A stretch of 64,000 nt of DNA from Paenibacillus polysaccharolyticus (lineage in GTDB: Bacteria > Bacillota > Bacilli > Paenibacillales > Paenibacillaceae), in NCBI RefSeq assembly GCF_900102085.1, contig NZ_FMVM01000012.1:85676-149675 (forward strand), given 5' to 3'. The number at the start of each line of letters is the position of its first letter. The stretch's first letter is position 1. A program made the translations under genes and the position numbers. This document shows positions 43,328 to 52,832 of the stretch, piece after piece. The notes under the pieces were generated by a model. It was not told the origin of the DNA. It searched no databases and worked only from the letters and a program-made list of their open reading frames with translations.

Positions 43328-43942
43328 CTAGGCTCCTGCGTGCTCTGGCTCCCGTTTCCTTTCGTCGGTGTACTCCATCGCTACAGTGTAACCTATGAAC
43401 AGCCCCCAAAGAAGGAAGAAACAAATTTCCGTGAAAATTGAATCCCATGTCAATTGATTTAACGGTTTCATCATTCCGAGTTTAGGCCCAAGCAGGATAA
43501 AGAGGATCACCCACCAGACGATCCCATACACCATACCGGGAAACGGCCCTTTTAATTTGCGGATGGTAAAGGTATATAACAGTGACGCAAAGATGGAAAA
43601 CACGATAAAACACAACCAACCTGTCAAGTGACCTGCCGGTGTATAAATATATTTATGCTTGAAAAAAGGCTCCGCCAGAAAACCCACGGGTACAATGGTA
43701 AAATGCAGAAAATGAAATAGCCAGTGGATTCCTCCCCAGATTAGCCCGGCAAAGAACCCCAGTTCCAGCGCAAAGGAAAACGGATTTGTGAAATAGTGCG
43801 CATCTCCCTGCCTTGGCACGGAGCGCCGTTTCGTCACGTTTTCGTCACGTTCTCGCGGTCGTTGCCGATTTGTGCGCTGATCCGTTTTACCTTCGTGATT
43901 ATGATTCGTTAATACGTCCTCATGAGTATGATCTGTCATCAT
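43328..43942 (-). CDS. yqhR: YqhR-family membrane protein
   Basis: A conserved membrane protein of unknown function with a hydrophilic, His/Arg-rich N-terminal tail (about 1-55). Four hydrophobic segments follow (FFAGLIWGGIHWLFHFLHF; LCFIVFSIFASLLYTF; MVYGIVWWVILFILLG; ICFFLLWGLFIGYTV). 204 aa from ATG 43942 after AAGGGG; 43939 is an equal alternative. Position next to aroQ agrees with B. subtilis yqhR. Confidence 0.85.
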   Translation of the reverse strand: MMTDHTHEDVLTNHNHEGKTDQRTNRQRPRERDENVTKRRSVPRQGDAHYFTNPFSFALELGFFAGLIWGGIHWLFHFLHFTIVPVGFLAEPFFKHKYIYTPAGHLTGWLCFIVFSIFASLLYTFTIRKLKGPFPGMVYGIVWWVILFILLGPKLGMMKPLNQLTWDSIFTEICFFLLWGLFIGYTVAMEYTDERKREPEHAGA

Positions 43943-44153
43943 AAACGTCCCCTTCTTCGCAAGATGATCTCGCAAGCATGCTAGATATTTTCTCACAGTT
44001 CTAGGGCGTAGTATGTTCAAATCAGGACAATCTTAACAGCAGCACTTGCCTTTTCTCTCGTAAACTAGAAATTGCTCTCAAAATTCGATACAATAAGGAT
44101 ATTAAACTGCCTTTGATTGTAAAGGCTTAGAACAGAATAGGAAGGTGAATAAT

Positions 44154-45146
44154 TTGCCTCAACAATCCAAGCCTGTCAGCTACGGGGGGCAAGCTGTCAT
44201 CGAGGGCGTAATGTTTGGCGGTAAACACGTCAATGTTACGGCCGTTCGTAGAAAAGACGGCGAAATTACGTATCTGGAAGTTCCCAAGCAAGACAAGACC
44301 TGGGTCATGAAATTGCGGCGGATTCCTTTATTACGCGGAATTGTCAGCATTATAGATTCAAGTGTCAAAGGTAGCAAACATCTTAATTACTCTGCTGACG
44401 CTTATGCTGATGATGAGCTCGAACCTGAAGAAAAAGCCAAACAACAAGAGAAACAAGGAACTGGCTGGAGCCTTAGCATGATAATCGGTGTGACTGCGGT
44501 AGCCATACTTTCCTTCCTTTTCGGCAAAATTGTACTGACGCTGCTTCCTGTCGTGATCGAGGACTTCTTATTTAAAAATGTATTCGACAATCAATTTCTG
44601 CATAATGTATTGGAAGGTGTCATCAAACTGATCCTGTTACTCGCTTATCTGTGGCTAATCTCACAGACACCAATGATTAAACGCCTGTTTCAATACCACG
44701 GTGCAGAGCACAAAGTCATAAGCGCATACGAAGCTGGCGAAGAACTTACACCAGAAAATGTTCAGAAGTACAGCAGGCTACATTACCGCTGTGGTAGTAG
44801 CTTTATCATGTTGACTGTCATCATCGGTATTTTCTTATACTCCGTATTCACATACGATAATTTATGGGAACGGATGGGACAGCGTTTGCTCTTGTTGCCA
44901 GTCGTACTAGGTATTTCGTTCGAACTACTCAAGATTACGAATTCGCTTCGTGATATTCCTGTCTTACGTTATCTGGGATACCCTGGCCTGTGGTTGCAAT
45001 TGCTTACGACCAAAGAACCTACGAACGCTCAAGTGGAAGTATCCATTGCGTCTTTCAATCGCATGCTTGAACTGGATGCGAAACTTGCCAACGTTTCGAC
45101 CGCAACGGAAGTTCCTGTAGCAACACTTGATCCTGTGAAAGGGTGA
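44154..45146 (+). CDS. yqhQ: DUF1385 membrane protein YqhQ
   Basis: A polytopic membrane protein of unknown function with the DUF1385 signature YGGQAVIEGVMFGG at the N-terminus and FQYHGAEHKVISAYE, RCGSSFIM in the centre. Four hydrophobic segments lie between about 105 and 275. 330 aa from TTG 44154, which has GGAAGG about 8 nt upstream; the GTG at 44145 is part of that site. It is transcribed divergently from yqhR. Confidence 0.92.
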   Translation: MPQQSKPVSYGGQAVIEGVMFGGKHVNVTAVRRKDGEITYLEVPKQDKTWVMKLRRIPLLRGIVSIIDSSVKGSKHLNYSADAYADDELEPEEKAKQQEKQGTGWSLSMIIGVTAVAILSFLFGKIVLTLLPVVIEDFLFKNVFDNQFLHNVLEGVIKLILLLAYLWLISQTPMIKRLFQYHGAEHKVISAYEAGEELTPENVQKYSRLHYRCGSSFIMLTVIIGIFLYSVFTYDNLWERMGQRLLLLPVVLGISFELLKITNSLRDIPVLRYLGYPGLWLQLLTTKEPTNAQVEVSIASFNRMLELDAKLANVSTATEVPVATLDPVKG

Positions 45147-45151
45147 ATGAA

Positions 45152-45490
45152 ATGAATAAGCAGGCTATTGTATTTTGGGCATTCATTGTACTGGCTGCTC
45201 TTGGGGTTATCAGTTTTATGACTAGAGCTTCGTTGTCCAGTATTCTCATCCCTCTGATCGTGTTCGGAGTTGTGTTCCTGCTGTACAAATTCCCGCCTGC
45301 CCGTTGGTCACGAAAAGCCAAAACACCAAAGATCAAACCTTCGGCAAAAACGATGGCTAAAGTGAACGCACAAAATAATGTCAATGCAAGAAAGAGCAGT
45401 TCGTCCAAGAAACGCAAGGACTATCCTTTTCAGGTCATTCAGGGCCAGAAAGGCAAAAACAACGAAGAGGACGTTCCCAAGTATCACTGA
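45152..45490 (+). CDS. Small membrane protein with basic tail
   Basis: A 112-aa protein with two hydrophobic segments (IVFWAFIVLAALGVISFM and SILIPLIVFGVVFLLYKF). A very basic, Asn/Ser/Lys-rich cytoplasmic tail follows (KAKTPKIKPSAKTMAK; RKSSSSKKRKDYPF). No named family recognised with certainty; its place after yqhQ corresponds to B. subtilis yqhP. ATG 45152 is preceded by AAAGGGTGA and starts 6 bp after the yqhQ stop. Confidence 0.75.
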   Translation: MNKQAIVFWAFIVLAALGVISFMTRASLSSILIPLIVFGVVFLLYKFPPARWSRKAKTPKIKPSAKTMAKVNAQNNVNARKSSSSKKRKDYPFQVIQGQKGKNNEEDVPKYH

Positions 45491-45548
45491 TTTGTCCTTC
45501 CGGTGATATCTCTGTTTTCTTCTCACAGTAAAATGTAAAATAAAACCC

Positions 45549-45586
45549 AAAAAGCAATTCTCCATCATCCGGAGAATTGCTTTTTT
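45549..45586 (+). terminator. Bidirectional terminator between convergent genes
   Basis: The perfect stem AAAAAGCAATTCTCC/GGAGAATTGCTTTTT is flanked by A and T runs on both sides. Confidence 0.9.
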
Positions 45587-45593
45587 CACGTTT

Positions 45594-46595
45594 CTATATG
45601 GGAACCAGCGGTGGCGAATCCGCCTGTTTCTTCCGCATTTCTTTTCGCTGCTTTTCTAATTGCTCGTTGTACATCTTCGTATTCCATGTGGTGAAAAACT
45701 CCAGACCAGAGGCCACGCCTGAACGATATAAGTTCGTACTGTCTTGAACGGAGAGATTAAATTGTGTCGGTTTAATACCCAGCGTAGGAATTTTGACCGT
45801 ACGGAATCGGTTAATCTGCTCAATGTAACGCTCATCGTGAGCTGTTAACATGGTCTCGACAAGCGCTTGCAACATGGTCAAAGGCCCTTTAATTCTTGCA
45901 GGTTCTACTTCTGTCTTACCTACCATTTTAAAACCGACTACTGGAATGATCTCTCCCCCTGATTCAGAGCGTTCTCCATCGAACAACCACAGTGGGAAGT
46001 TACTCAGTAGCCCTCCGTCCACGACATACACAAACTGATCTTGGAAAGGTAGCCCCTTGGACATCATCGGTGATTTCCGAATAATGACAGGATCGAAAAA
46101 ATATGGAATGCTACAACTCATACGTACAGCTTTAGCAACCTCAAGCTTCGAAGGTTCAATCCCAAAGCGCCGAATATCGTCGGGCAAGACGAGAATGTTT
46201 CCGTTAGAAATATCCGATGCGGTAATGAGCAACTTTCCAGGTGGCAAATCAGCGAAGGTTCGGATTCCTTTTTGTGCCAGCATTTTGCGTATCCATGATT
46301 CCAGTGCTTCACCTGAATATAACCCTTTTTTCAAAAACAATCTTGTTGCTGGACCAATCCAGCGTGTATTAAATATAGGCGACCGTTGCAGAAGCGAAGC
46401 AAACGGCGTACTCTCAATGATTTCTTTCATCTCCTCGGCCCGGTAACCCGCAGCCAGTAGGGCAGCAACAATCGAACCGGATGATGTGCCAGCAACTCGG
46501 TTGAATTGCACTCCGCAGTCCTGTGCTCCCTGTACAGCTCCTGCAAGGGAAACCCCTTTTACGCCTCCACCTTCAAAAACGCCATTAATTAACAC
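45594..46595 (-). CDS. yqhO: Patatin-like phospholipase (YqhO type)
   Basis: A predicted lipid acyl hydrolase. It has the oxyanion loop GVFEGGGVKGVSLAGA, the nucleophile serine in AGTSSGSIVAALLAAG, and the catalytic aspartate in VVDGGLLSNFP. 333 aa. The start is taken as GTG 46595 with GAACGGGGG 9 nt upstream; longer readings to 46700 lack such a site. There is no signal peptide. It converges with yqhQ. Confidence 0.88.
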   Translation of the reverse strand: MLINGVFEGGGVKGVSLAGAVQGAQDCGVQFNRVAGTSSGSIVAALLAAGYRAEEMKEIIESTPFASLLQRSPIFNTRWIGPATRLFLKKGLYSGEALESWIRKMLAQKGIRTFADLPPGKLLITASDISNGNILVLPDDIRRFGIEPSKLEVAKAVRMSCSIPYFFDPVIIRKSPMMSKGLPFQDQFVYVVDGGLLSNFPLWLFDGERSESGGEIIPVVGFKMVGKTEVEPARIKGPLTMLQALVETMLTAHDERYIEQINRFRTVKIPTLGIKPTQFNLSVQDSTNLYRSGVASGLEFFTTWNTKMYNEQLEKQRKEMRKKQADSPPLVPI

Positions 46596-46725
46596 AACGA
46601 AAAACCCCCGTTCTCCAGGCAGCCATACTTCTACTGCCACTGTATGAGAACAGGGGTTGGTCATATAACTATGAGTTGAAGAATCCGTGATCATTAACAT
46701 AGAAAAATTAACGTTAGACTAGACC

Positions 46726-48336
46726 CTACAATCCATAGTAAGCTTTCAGTCGTTCAATCAAACCGAGCGGGTTTTTCGTAAGATACTGGGAACTGAAATA
46801 AATGTCTCCGCCAATAGATGGATACTTCTGATTATATGTCAATTGATCAATGATTTCTTGTGATGTGTGCCACCCAATCTCTGGCGTTCCGAGTTTATAA
46901 GGAGAATGGCCGATGTACAATTTTACATTGGTATTGGCTACCTCATTAACCCACCAATCGACGACCTTATCGTATCTTGCTGCACTTAGCGTCATGCTCC
47001 AGTATACCTGTGGTGCAACGTAGTCGATCCACCCTTGTTTGATCCATGTCCGAACATCTGCATTCATGCTGTCATAAGCAGTTACGCCCGCTTTGGTATC
47101 TGAGCCAGTCAGATCATTTGCTTTGTTACGCCATACACCAAATGGACTGATCCCATACTCTACATTAGCTTTCGCTTGATGAATACGTTGTCCAAGTTGC
47201 TGTACAAACTGATTAATGTTGTCACGGCGCCATGCTGCACGGTCTGTTGAACCTGACGTGTTATACATTTTGTAAGCAACATCATCATTAAAGGTCACGT
47301 TAGAAGGATAGAAGTAATCGTCCAAATGCACTCCATCCACGTTATAGTTGTTCACCACTTCCATAATGGTATCCATAATATGCTGACGTGCTTCCGGAAC
47401 ACCTGGATTAATATATAGTTTACCCGATGCATTTACAATCCAGTCCGGATGTAGCTTGGATACATGGTTAGTCGCCAGATTGGCTGTTGTTGCTGAGTTC
47501 GTTGCCCGAAACGGATTGAACCAGGCATGGAATTCAAGCCCGCGTTTGTGCGCTTCCTCAATCATAAAAGCCAGTGGGTCATAACCTGGATCTTTCCCCT
47601 GGGTTCCTGTCAGAACACTATTCCAAGGCACTAGACTGGATGGATAAATGGCGTCTGCATTTGCTCTAACTTGTACAAACACAGCATTGATCCCCATGTC
47701 TTTTAACTGATCCAGTTGACTTGTGTACTCCTGCTTCTGTTTGTCTACATTGCCTTTCGCGCCAGAAGATGGCCAGTCACCATTAACTGTAGATATCCAG
47801 GCTCCGCGCATCTCATTCGTTGCTGGTGGGGTTACACTTCCTCCCGGTTCTGCTGGTGTAGCTGGCGTTGGTTCTGGCGTTGGCGTAGGTTCTGCTCCGG
47901 TGTACAGATCAATGGTTTGAGCCGCCTGATTCCAGTTCACTTGAATTCCCAAATTTTCACTTACAAAACGAATTGGAACCATCACGCGACCTTGTTTGAG
48001 TTGCACGGAAGCATCCAGATCAACCACGGTATTGTCCACTGTCGCTTGCTGACGTCCACTGGTCATCGTAATCGTTGAATCCGATTTCTGAATCGTCACC
48101 GTCCGGGTTGCCTGGGACCATAACACAGAAGCCCCCAGTCCTTCACTGATGACCCGTAACGGCACCATTGTTACGTTCACCTTGGGCATGATATAGGGTG
48201 ACACATCTGATTCCAGACGCTGACCATCCAGAAAAATAGTAATCTGTTTTGAACTTGCTGCCTGAGCGGTCATACCGACTGACTGTAATCCAAGAACAAA
48301 AATGAGCAGTAGCAACAATCCTTTACGCAATTTCAT
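46726..48336 (-). CDS. Secreted glycoside-hydrolase-like (GHL10/DUF187) protein with copper-amine-oxidase-N domains
   Basis: A 536-aa secreted protein. The signal peptide is at 1-27 (LLLLLIFVLGLQSVGMTA). Two stalk-like Cu-amine-oxidase-N repeats lie at about 30-145 (MVPLRVISEGLGASVLW; MVPIRFVSENLGIQVNW). A Pro/Thr linker (EPTPTPEPTPATPAEPGG) leads to a GHL10 barrel (MRGAWISTVNGDWPSS; GVHLDDYFYPSNVTFNDD; YGISPFGVWRNKAND). The substrate is unknown; the barrel suggests cell-wall or other glycan. ATG 48336 is preceded by GGAGG. Confidence 0.9.
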   Translation of the reverse strand: MKLRKGLLLLLIFVLGLQSVGMTAQAASSKQITIFLDGQRLESDVSPYIMPKVNVTMVPLRVISEGLGASVLWSQATRTVTIQKSDSTITMTSGRQQATVDNTVVDLDASVQLKQGRVMVPIRFVSENLGIQVNWNQAAQTIDLYTGAEPTPTPEPTPATPAEPGGSVTPPATNEMRGAWISTVNGDWPSSGAKGNVDKQKQEYTSQLDQLKDMGINAVFVQVRANADAIYPSSLVPWNSVLTGTQGKDPGYDPLAFMIEEAHKRGLEFHAWFNPFRATNSATTANLATNHVSKLHPDWIVNASGKLYINPGVPEARQHIMDTIMEVVNNYNVDGVHLDDYFYPSNVTFNDDVAYKMYNTSGSTDRAAWRRDNINQFVQQLGQRIHQAKANVEYGISPFGVWRNKANDLTGSDTKAGVTAYDSMNADVRTWIKQGWIDYVAPQVYWSMTLSAARYDKVVDWWVNEVANTNVKLYIGHSPYKLGTPEIGWHTSQEIIDQLTYNQKYPSIGGDIYFSSQYLTKNPLGLIERLKAYYGL

Positions 48337-48455
48337 CAATACAATCCTCCAACATCATTAAATTTGCGGTAAATTCTACTAGTTTAATAGACGCATGGCA
48401 GACGGGTTTAGTTGCGCAATTGACCAAATGTTGGTTGGAATTAAAATATTGAAAT

Positions 48456-48492
48456 TAAAAATGCTCCTCGCCATTCCATTGGCAAGAAGCAT
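48456..48492 (-). terminator. Terminator of mntR
   Basis: The stem ATGCTcCTcGCCA/TGGCaAGaAGCAT (48461-48492) is followed by TTTTTAATTTC on the minus strand. Confidence 0.8.
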
Positions 48493-48522
48493 CCTTTATT
48501 TATCAACATATGAATTCAAGGC

Positions 48523-48951
48523 TCAAGAGTCCGTGTTACTCATGATTTCCTGAATGTTTTTTAGATCTTGCAGACGGCTCTCATCCTGACGGAAATATTC
48601 CACGAGAGACTCAATACATGTAATGGAGTCCCAGCTTAAGTGATGTTCAATACCTTCTACGTCGTTATATATGTTCTCTTCCTGAACACCGATCGTCGTT
48701 AGAAACTGCTCAAGCAGATGATGGCGTTCCATCAACCGTTTGCCCATTTTTTTCCCTTTTGGCGTTAGTACCAGCCCGCGGTACTTCTCATAGATCAGGT
48801 ACTCGTCTTTGTCCAGCTTTTGGATCATCTTCGTCACGGATGAAGGATGTACTTCCAGTCCTTCAGCTATATCAGACACACGAGCATAGCCCTTTTCATC
48901 AATCAATTTGTATATACGCTCCAAATAATCTTCCATACTGGGCGTTGGCAT
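48523..48951 (-). CDS. mntR: Manganese-responsive regulator MntR
   Basis: DtxR-family repressor of manganese importers. The protein is very close to B. subtilis MntR: SMEDYLERIYKLIDEKGYAR, VHPSSVTKMIQKLDKDEYLI, NDVEGIEHHLSWDSI. Metal ligands (Asp/Glu/His of the DYLE, ERHHLLE and EGIEHH regions) are kept. 142 aa. GAGAGGG precedes the ATG. No manganese transporter gene is in the window. Confidence 0.95.
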   Translation of the reverse strand: MPTPSMEDYLERIYKLIDEKGYARVSDIAEGLEVHPSSVTKMIQKLDKDEYLIYEKYRGLVLTPKGKKMGKRLMERHHLLEQFLTTIGVQEENIYNDVEGIEHHLSWDSITCIESLVEYFRQDESRLQDLKNIQEIMSNTDS

Positions 48952-49005
48952 CTGCTTCCCTCTCTTCTCTCTGACCGGTTCTACGTACCTGGTCCCTATC
49001 TTCTA

Positions 49006-49035
49006 ATGATACATGTTATCAATGCGCATTGGCAA
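49006..49035 (-). promoter_or_regulatory. mntR promoter
   Basis: TTGCCA (49035-49030), 18 bp, TATCAT (49011-49006) on the minus strand. An imperfectly spaced palindrome TGATAACATGTATCA covers the -10. Confidence 0.5.
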
Positions 49036-49076
49036 GTCCTACCCGATTCCGATCCGCCTTACACAAGGATTGGCAG

Positions 49077-49106
49077 GCGTGACTTCTCTTCATTTGAGGC
49101 AAACTA
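49077..49106 (+). promoter_or_regulatory. Candidate sigma-G promoter of splB
   Basis: GCGTGA (49077-49082), 17 bp, CAAACTA (49100-49106), one mismatch from the CATACTA -10 of sigma-G. It lies 31 bp before the start codon. B. subtilis splB is sigma-G-dependent. Confidence 0.45.
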
Positions 49107-49137
49107 AGTCCAGTTTCGTATTGAAAGGAGTGATTCT

Positions 49138-50208
49138 GTGAGCACAAGCGTGGCCCAGCCCCCTGTTAGAAAAGTAAAGGGTACTAAACCCTTTATTCCC
49201 GATTTGGTGTATTTTGAACCAGGTGCGCTTGAATATGAAAAAGGAAAACGGATTATGCAATGGGTAACCTCCCAAAACATTCCTTATCAGATGACCACTT
49301 CACACAATCGAATCACCAACCTCCCCGGTGAGACAGAGCAAGAAAAATACCGGATGGCCAAGCGAACTCTGGTTGTAGGGGTACGTAAAACCTTGAAATT
49401 TGACCAGTCCAAACCATCAGCAGAGTATGCGATCCCTATCTCGACAGGTTGTATGGGTCATTGCCATTATTGTTATCTTCAAACCACATTAGGTGCAAAA
49501 CCATACGTTCGCGTGTACGTAAACACGGAAGAAATCATTGAGGCTGCCAAAGGTTACATCGAGGAACGCAAACCCGAAATTACCCGTTTCGAAGCAGCCT
49601 GTACCTCCGACCCCGTCGGTCTGGAACATATCACGGAAAACCTGAGCGACCTTATTCGTTTTATGGCTGATGAAGAATACGGGCGTTTACGCTTTGTGAC
49701 AAAATATCATCACGTCGATCCGCTACTTAACATCAAGCATAATGGCCATACGCGTATCCGGTTCAGCGTGAACTCGGATTATGTTATCAAAAACTTTGAA
49801 CCCGCCACTTCACGCTTTGAAGAGCGAATTGAAGCTGCTGGGAAAATAGCGCATGCCGGATATCCACTCGGTTTCATTATTGCTCCGATTATTTGGTACG
49901 ATGGCTGGCAAGAAGGTTATGCTGAGCTACTGCAAAAGCTGGCAGATACCTTGCCTGAAGAGGCTACCAAAGACCTGACATTTGAAATGATTCAGCACCG
50001 TTTCACCAAAACGGCTAAAGCGACCATTGAAAAAAGATATCCAAAAACCAAGCTGGAGATGGATATTGAGAAACGGAAAATGAAATGGGGTCGCTGGGGT
50101 CAGTACAAATATGTGTATAAAGATGACCAGCAAGATGCCCTGCGTGAATTCATTACAGAACGCATTTTCGAACACTTTCCTTTAGCCAACATTGACTATT
50201 TTACCTAA
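49138..50208 (+). CDS. splB: Spore photoproduct lyase
   Basis: Radical SAM enzyme that directly reverses thymine spore photoproduct during germination. The [4Fe-4S] motif is CMGHCHYCYLQ, and the hydrogen-donor cysteine is in FEAACTSDPVG. 356 aa. AAAGGAG lies 7 nt before the GTG start. It is a monocistronic gene transcribed away from mntR. Confidence 0.96.
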   Translation: MSTSVAQPPVRKVKGTKPFIPDLVYFEPGALEYEKGKRIMQWVTSQNIPYQMTTSHNRITNLPGETEQEKYRMAKRTLVVGVRKTLKFDQSKPSAEYAIPISTGCMGHCHYCYLQTTLGAKPYVRVYVNTEEIIEAAKGYIEERKPEITRFEAACTSDPVGLEHITENLSDLIRFMADEEYGRLRFVTKYHHVDPLLNIKHNGHTRIRFSVNSDYVIKNFEPATSRFEERIEAAGKIAHAGYPLGFIIAPIIWYDGWQEGYAELLQKLADTLPEEATKDLTFEMIQHRFTKTAKATIEKRYPKTKLEMDIEKRKMKWGRWGQYKYVYKDDQQDALREFITERIFEHFPLANIDYFT

Positions 50209-50231
50209 TTCAACTCGTATATCATCAGATA

Positions 50232-50285
50232 AAAAGCAGGTTGCATGTTCCAGAGAAGTTCTGGTTCCTGCAGCCTGCTTTCAAT
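50232..50285 (+). terminator. Terminator between splB and ccdA
   Basis: AAAGCAGG/CCTGCTTT outer stem, TGCA/TGCA middle and CCAGA/TCTGG inner stem form a long hairpin between convergent genes, with A and T runs outside. Confidence 0.75.
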
Positions 50286-50314
50286 GATTTATTCTGCTGA
50301 AGAAGAAAAATGCT

Positions 50315-51034
50315 TCATGTTAAGTTGATCATCCAATCGGGTGTAATTTGCTGCAGCCAGATTGTGATTTGGGTCATCTGATCCGTGAATAGCAAAATAC
50401 CCATTAAGAGCATTAAAGCTCCGCCAATCTTCATCATGAGGTTTGAATAACGCAAAATCCAGCGTGTCGAACCTATAAAGAACGCTAGAACAAAAAAGGG
50501 TAAAGCAAAGCCTACCGTATAACCTGTAATCAGTGTCAGCCAAGTTGAAGGTTCGCTCGCTGCCATGGCGATAATCGCCGTCAGAATCGGTCCGATGCAA
50601 GGCGACCAGCCTGCCGAAAAACCAATCCCAAAAACAAAGGAACCTAAATACCCCGCCGGCTTCCATTTCATATCCAGTTTGCGTTCCTTCATTAAAAATT
50701 GCGGCTTGAAGATACCTAACAAAAACAGTCCCATCAACATAATTAAAATCGCGGACAGTTGACGAATCAAATCCCGGTTATCATTAAAAAATTGTCCAAA
50801 TAATCCTGCACCCAGACCCAGCGAATAAAATACTGCAGAGAATCCGAGAATAAACGCCAGTGTATGCGTTAACGTCTTCAAGCGTACCTCTCGCTGGTTC
50901 CGATCCTCTTTCAACTGTTGCACGGTCATTCCCGTGATGTATGAGAGATACGAAGGATATAACGGAAGACAACACGGTGATATAAAAGAAGCGAGGCCAG
51001 CAACAAAAGCCAGCCATACATTAACATCAGGCAT
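50315..51034 (-). CDS. ccdA: CcdA/DsbD-type cytochrome c biogenesis membrane protein
   Basis: Transfers reducing equivalents across the membrane for cytochrome c maturation or spore-envelope disulfide reduction. Six hydrophobic segments. The paired redox cysteines lie in ISPCCLPLYPSYLSYITG and SAGWSPCIGPILTAI, as in CcdA. 239 aa. GGGAG lies before the ATG at 51034. No thioredoxin-like partner is adjacent. Confidence 0.9.
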   Translation of the reverse strand: MPDVNVWLAFVAGLASFISPCCLPLYPSYLSYITGMTVQQLKEDRNQREVRLKTLTHTLAFILGFSAVFYSLGLGAGLFGQFFNDNRDLIRQLSAILIMLMGLFLLGIFKPQFLMKERKLDMKWKPAGYLGSFVFGIGFSAGWSPCIGPILTAIIAMAASEPSTWLTLITGYTVGFALPFFVLAFFIGSTRWILRYSNLMMKIGGALMLLMGILLFTDQMTQITIWLQQITPDWMINLT

Positions 51035-51110
51035 GAAGCAATGTCTCCCTTCCTGGTGCTCACTTGCTCTTAAGTACTTGTTTTCAAACGATAAGTGTAG
51101 TAGTCAGAAA

Positions 51111-51914
51111 TCAGGCTCGGAACCCTTTTTTAGCAATCATCGTTAGGATCAGCATACCAATGAGCAGTAACACAATGGTTGCTCCGGGTGCCAGGTTCCA
51201 GATCCCCGCTGTAACTAGTCCAATCACAACCGCAATCTCTCCGATGACCACCGACAGAATAATGGCTGATTTGAAGCTTCGAGCCATGAGCAGGCTGACG
51301 GCGACAGGAATGGTCAACAAGGCGGATACAAGCAGAGCACCCACGATCTTGATCGCCGTACTGATCACCAATGCTGTCATCACTGTAATTAACATATTCA
51401 GCATTTTAACTGGCAATCCGGTCACTGCAGCTGCGTCCTCCTCAAAGCTGAGCAGGAAAAACTCTTTATGTAGGAAGCCCACTACAATAACAACGATTAG
51501 CGTCACGATACCCACCAGCTTCAGATCCGCCACGTCCAATGTGTAGATGCTACCAAACAAATAGCTCATCACATCCGCATTGTACCCTTTCCCCAGTGTA
51601 AAAAACAGCGAAGCCAGCGCTACGCCTCCAGACATAATAATCGCAATGGACAACTCAGCATAGCTCTTATATGCTTTACGCAACTTTTCAATAGCAAACG
51701 ATGCGAGTACCGCAAAAATCAACCCAACACCGATCGGGTATACCTCGATCAGAAAACCAAGCGCTACACCTGCGATCGTTACGTGTGACAAGGTGTCTCC
51801 GATCATCGAGAGTCTGCGCAGTACAAGAAAAAGTCCAATCAGCGGAGCAGTGATACCAATAAGCAAACCACCTGCAAGTGCACGCTGAAAAAAATCACTC
51901 CATAATATTTCCAA
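51111..51914 (-). CDS. znuB: Zinc ABC transporter permease
   Basis: Membrane subunit of the high-affinity zinc importer; about eight hydrophobic helices of the ABC-3 family (TLSHVTIAGVALGFLIEV; LLVSALLTIPVAVSLLMA). 267 aa from TTG 51914, which has GGAG 11 nt upstream. A GTG at 51923 is only 2 nt from that motif. It follows znuC by 48 bp. Confidence 0.9.
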   Translation of the reverse strand: MEILWSDFFQRALAGGLLIGITAPLIGLFLVLRRLSMIGDTLSHVTIAGVALGFLIEVYPIGVGLIFAVLASFAIEKLRKAYKSYAELSIAIIMSGGVALASLFFTLGKGYNADVMSYLFGSIYTLDVADLKLVGIVTLIVVIVVGFLHKEFFLLSFEEDAAAVTGLPVKMLNMLITVMTALVISTAIKIVGALLVSALLTIPVAVSLLMARSFKSAIILSVVIGEIAVVIGLVTAGIWNLAPGATIVLLLIGMLILTMIAKKGFRA

Positions 51915-51962
51915 AACTAACACGACTCCTTCGGCCTATCATCTAGTGGCCCACATACATAG

Positions 51963-52721
51963 CTAGCGTACCTGCGCGGTTGTATGCTGCAGGTTGGTTT
52001 CTGCACAATCCTCGATCTCATGCGAATGACGCACATGGAAATGAATCTTGCCATTCGTGAGCGCCGCTTCCGCGCCAAGATAACTCTCCATGCGATCCAT
52101 ATCATGTGACACCATGAGAAACGTCATCCGATGATGTTCATGCATATGGGTAATCAGTTCGAAAAAACTGGCTTGTGACTCTGCATCAATCCCCACGGTA
52201 GGTTCATCGAGAATCAATAGATCAGGGTGATTAATTAACGCACGGGCCAAAAAAACACGTTGCTGCTGACCGCCGGACAGTTGTCCAATACGTTTGTTGG
52301 CAATATCCTCGATTCGCATAACCTTCATCGCATCGATGCATTGTTGCTGGCCTTGACGAGAGATGCGGCGGAACATGTTTTTGTTGTTATACAGCCCGGA
52401 CATAACAACTTCACGAACCGTAGCTGGGAACAACGGATTAAATGCATTTTTTTGTGGCACGTACCCGATCCGGTTCCAATCCTTGAATTTACGAATCGAC
52501 TCTCCAAACAACTTGATATCCCCCTGCGCAGGAGGAAGTAGTCCTACCAGCATACGAAGCAACGTTGTTTTCCCTGCTCCGTTTGAACCGATAATACCTA
52601 CAAAGTCACGTTGTTGAACCATAAAATTGAGATCTTGAATCACGCGCTGATCCCCGTAGGAAAAAGACAAATTCTCGATCTGGATAATCGGATCATGACA
52701 TAATGGCATGATTTGCTGCAT
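51963..52721 (-). CDS. znuC: Zinc ABC transporter ATP-binding protein
   Basis: ATPase of the zinc importer. Walker A is IGSNGAGKTTLLRML, the signature is LSGGQQQRVFLARAL, Walker B is LLILDEPTVGID, and the H-loop is VSHDMDRM. 252 aa from ATG 52721, preceded by AAGGGCGG; an ATG six codons earlier has no ribosome-binding site. A histidine-containing tail (HFHVRHSHEIED) may help bind zinc. Confidence 0.93.
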   Translation of the reverse strand: MQQIMPLCHDPIIQIENLSFSYGDQRVIQDLNFMVQQRDFVGIIGSNGAGKTTLLRMLVGLLPPAQGDIKLFGESIRKFKDWNRIGYVPQKNAFNPLFPATVREVVMSGLYNNKNMFRRISRQGQQQCIDAMKVMRIEDIANKRIGQLSGGQQQRVFLARALINHPDLLILDEPTVGIDAESQASFFELITHMHEHHRMTFLMVSHDMDRMESYLGAEAALTNGKIHFHVRHSHEIEDCAETNLQHTTAQVR

Positions 52722-52832
52722 GGCAAAGCCGCCCTTCATAATAAATAAAAATACGTAAATATCGTGCTTAACATTCCAAAAGTCTTCGCCGATGGAACAG
52801 CAAAGACTTCTGGATGTTTACCTTCATTCTTC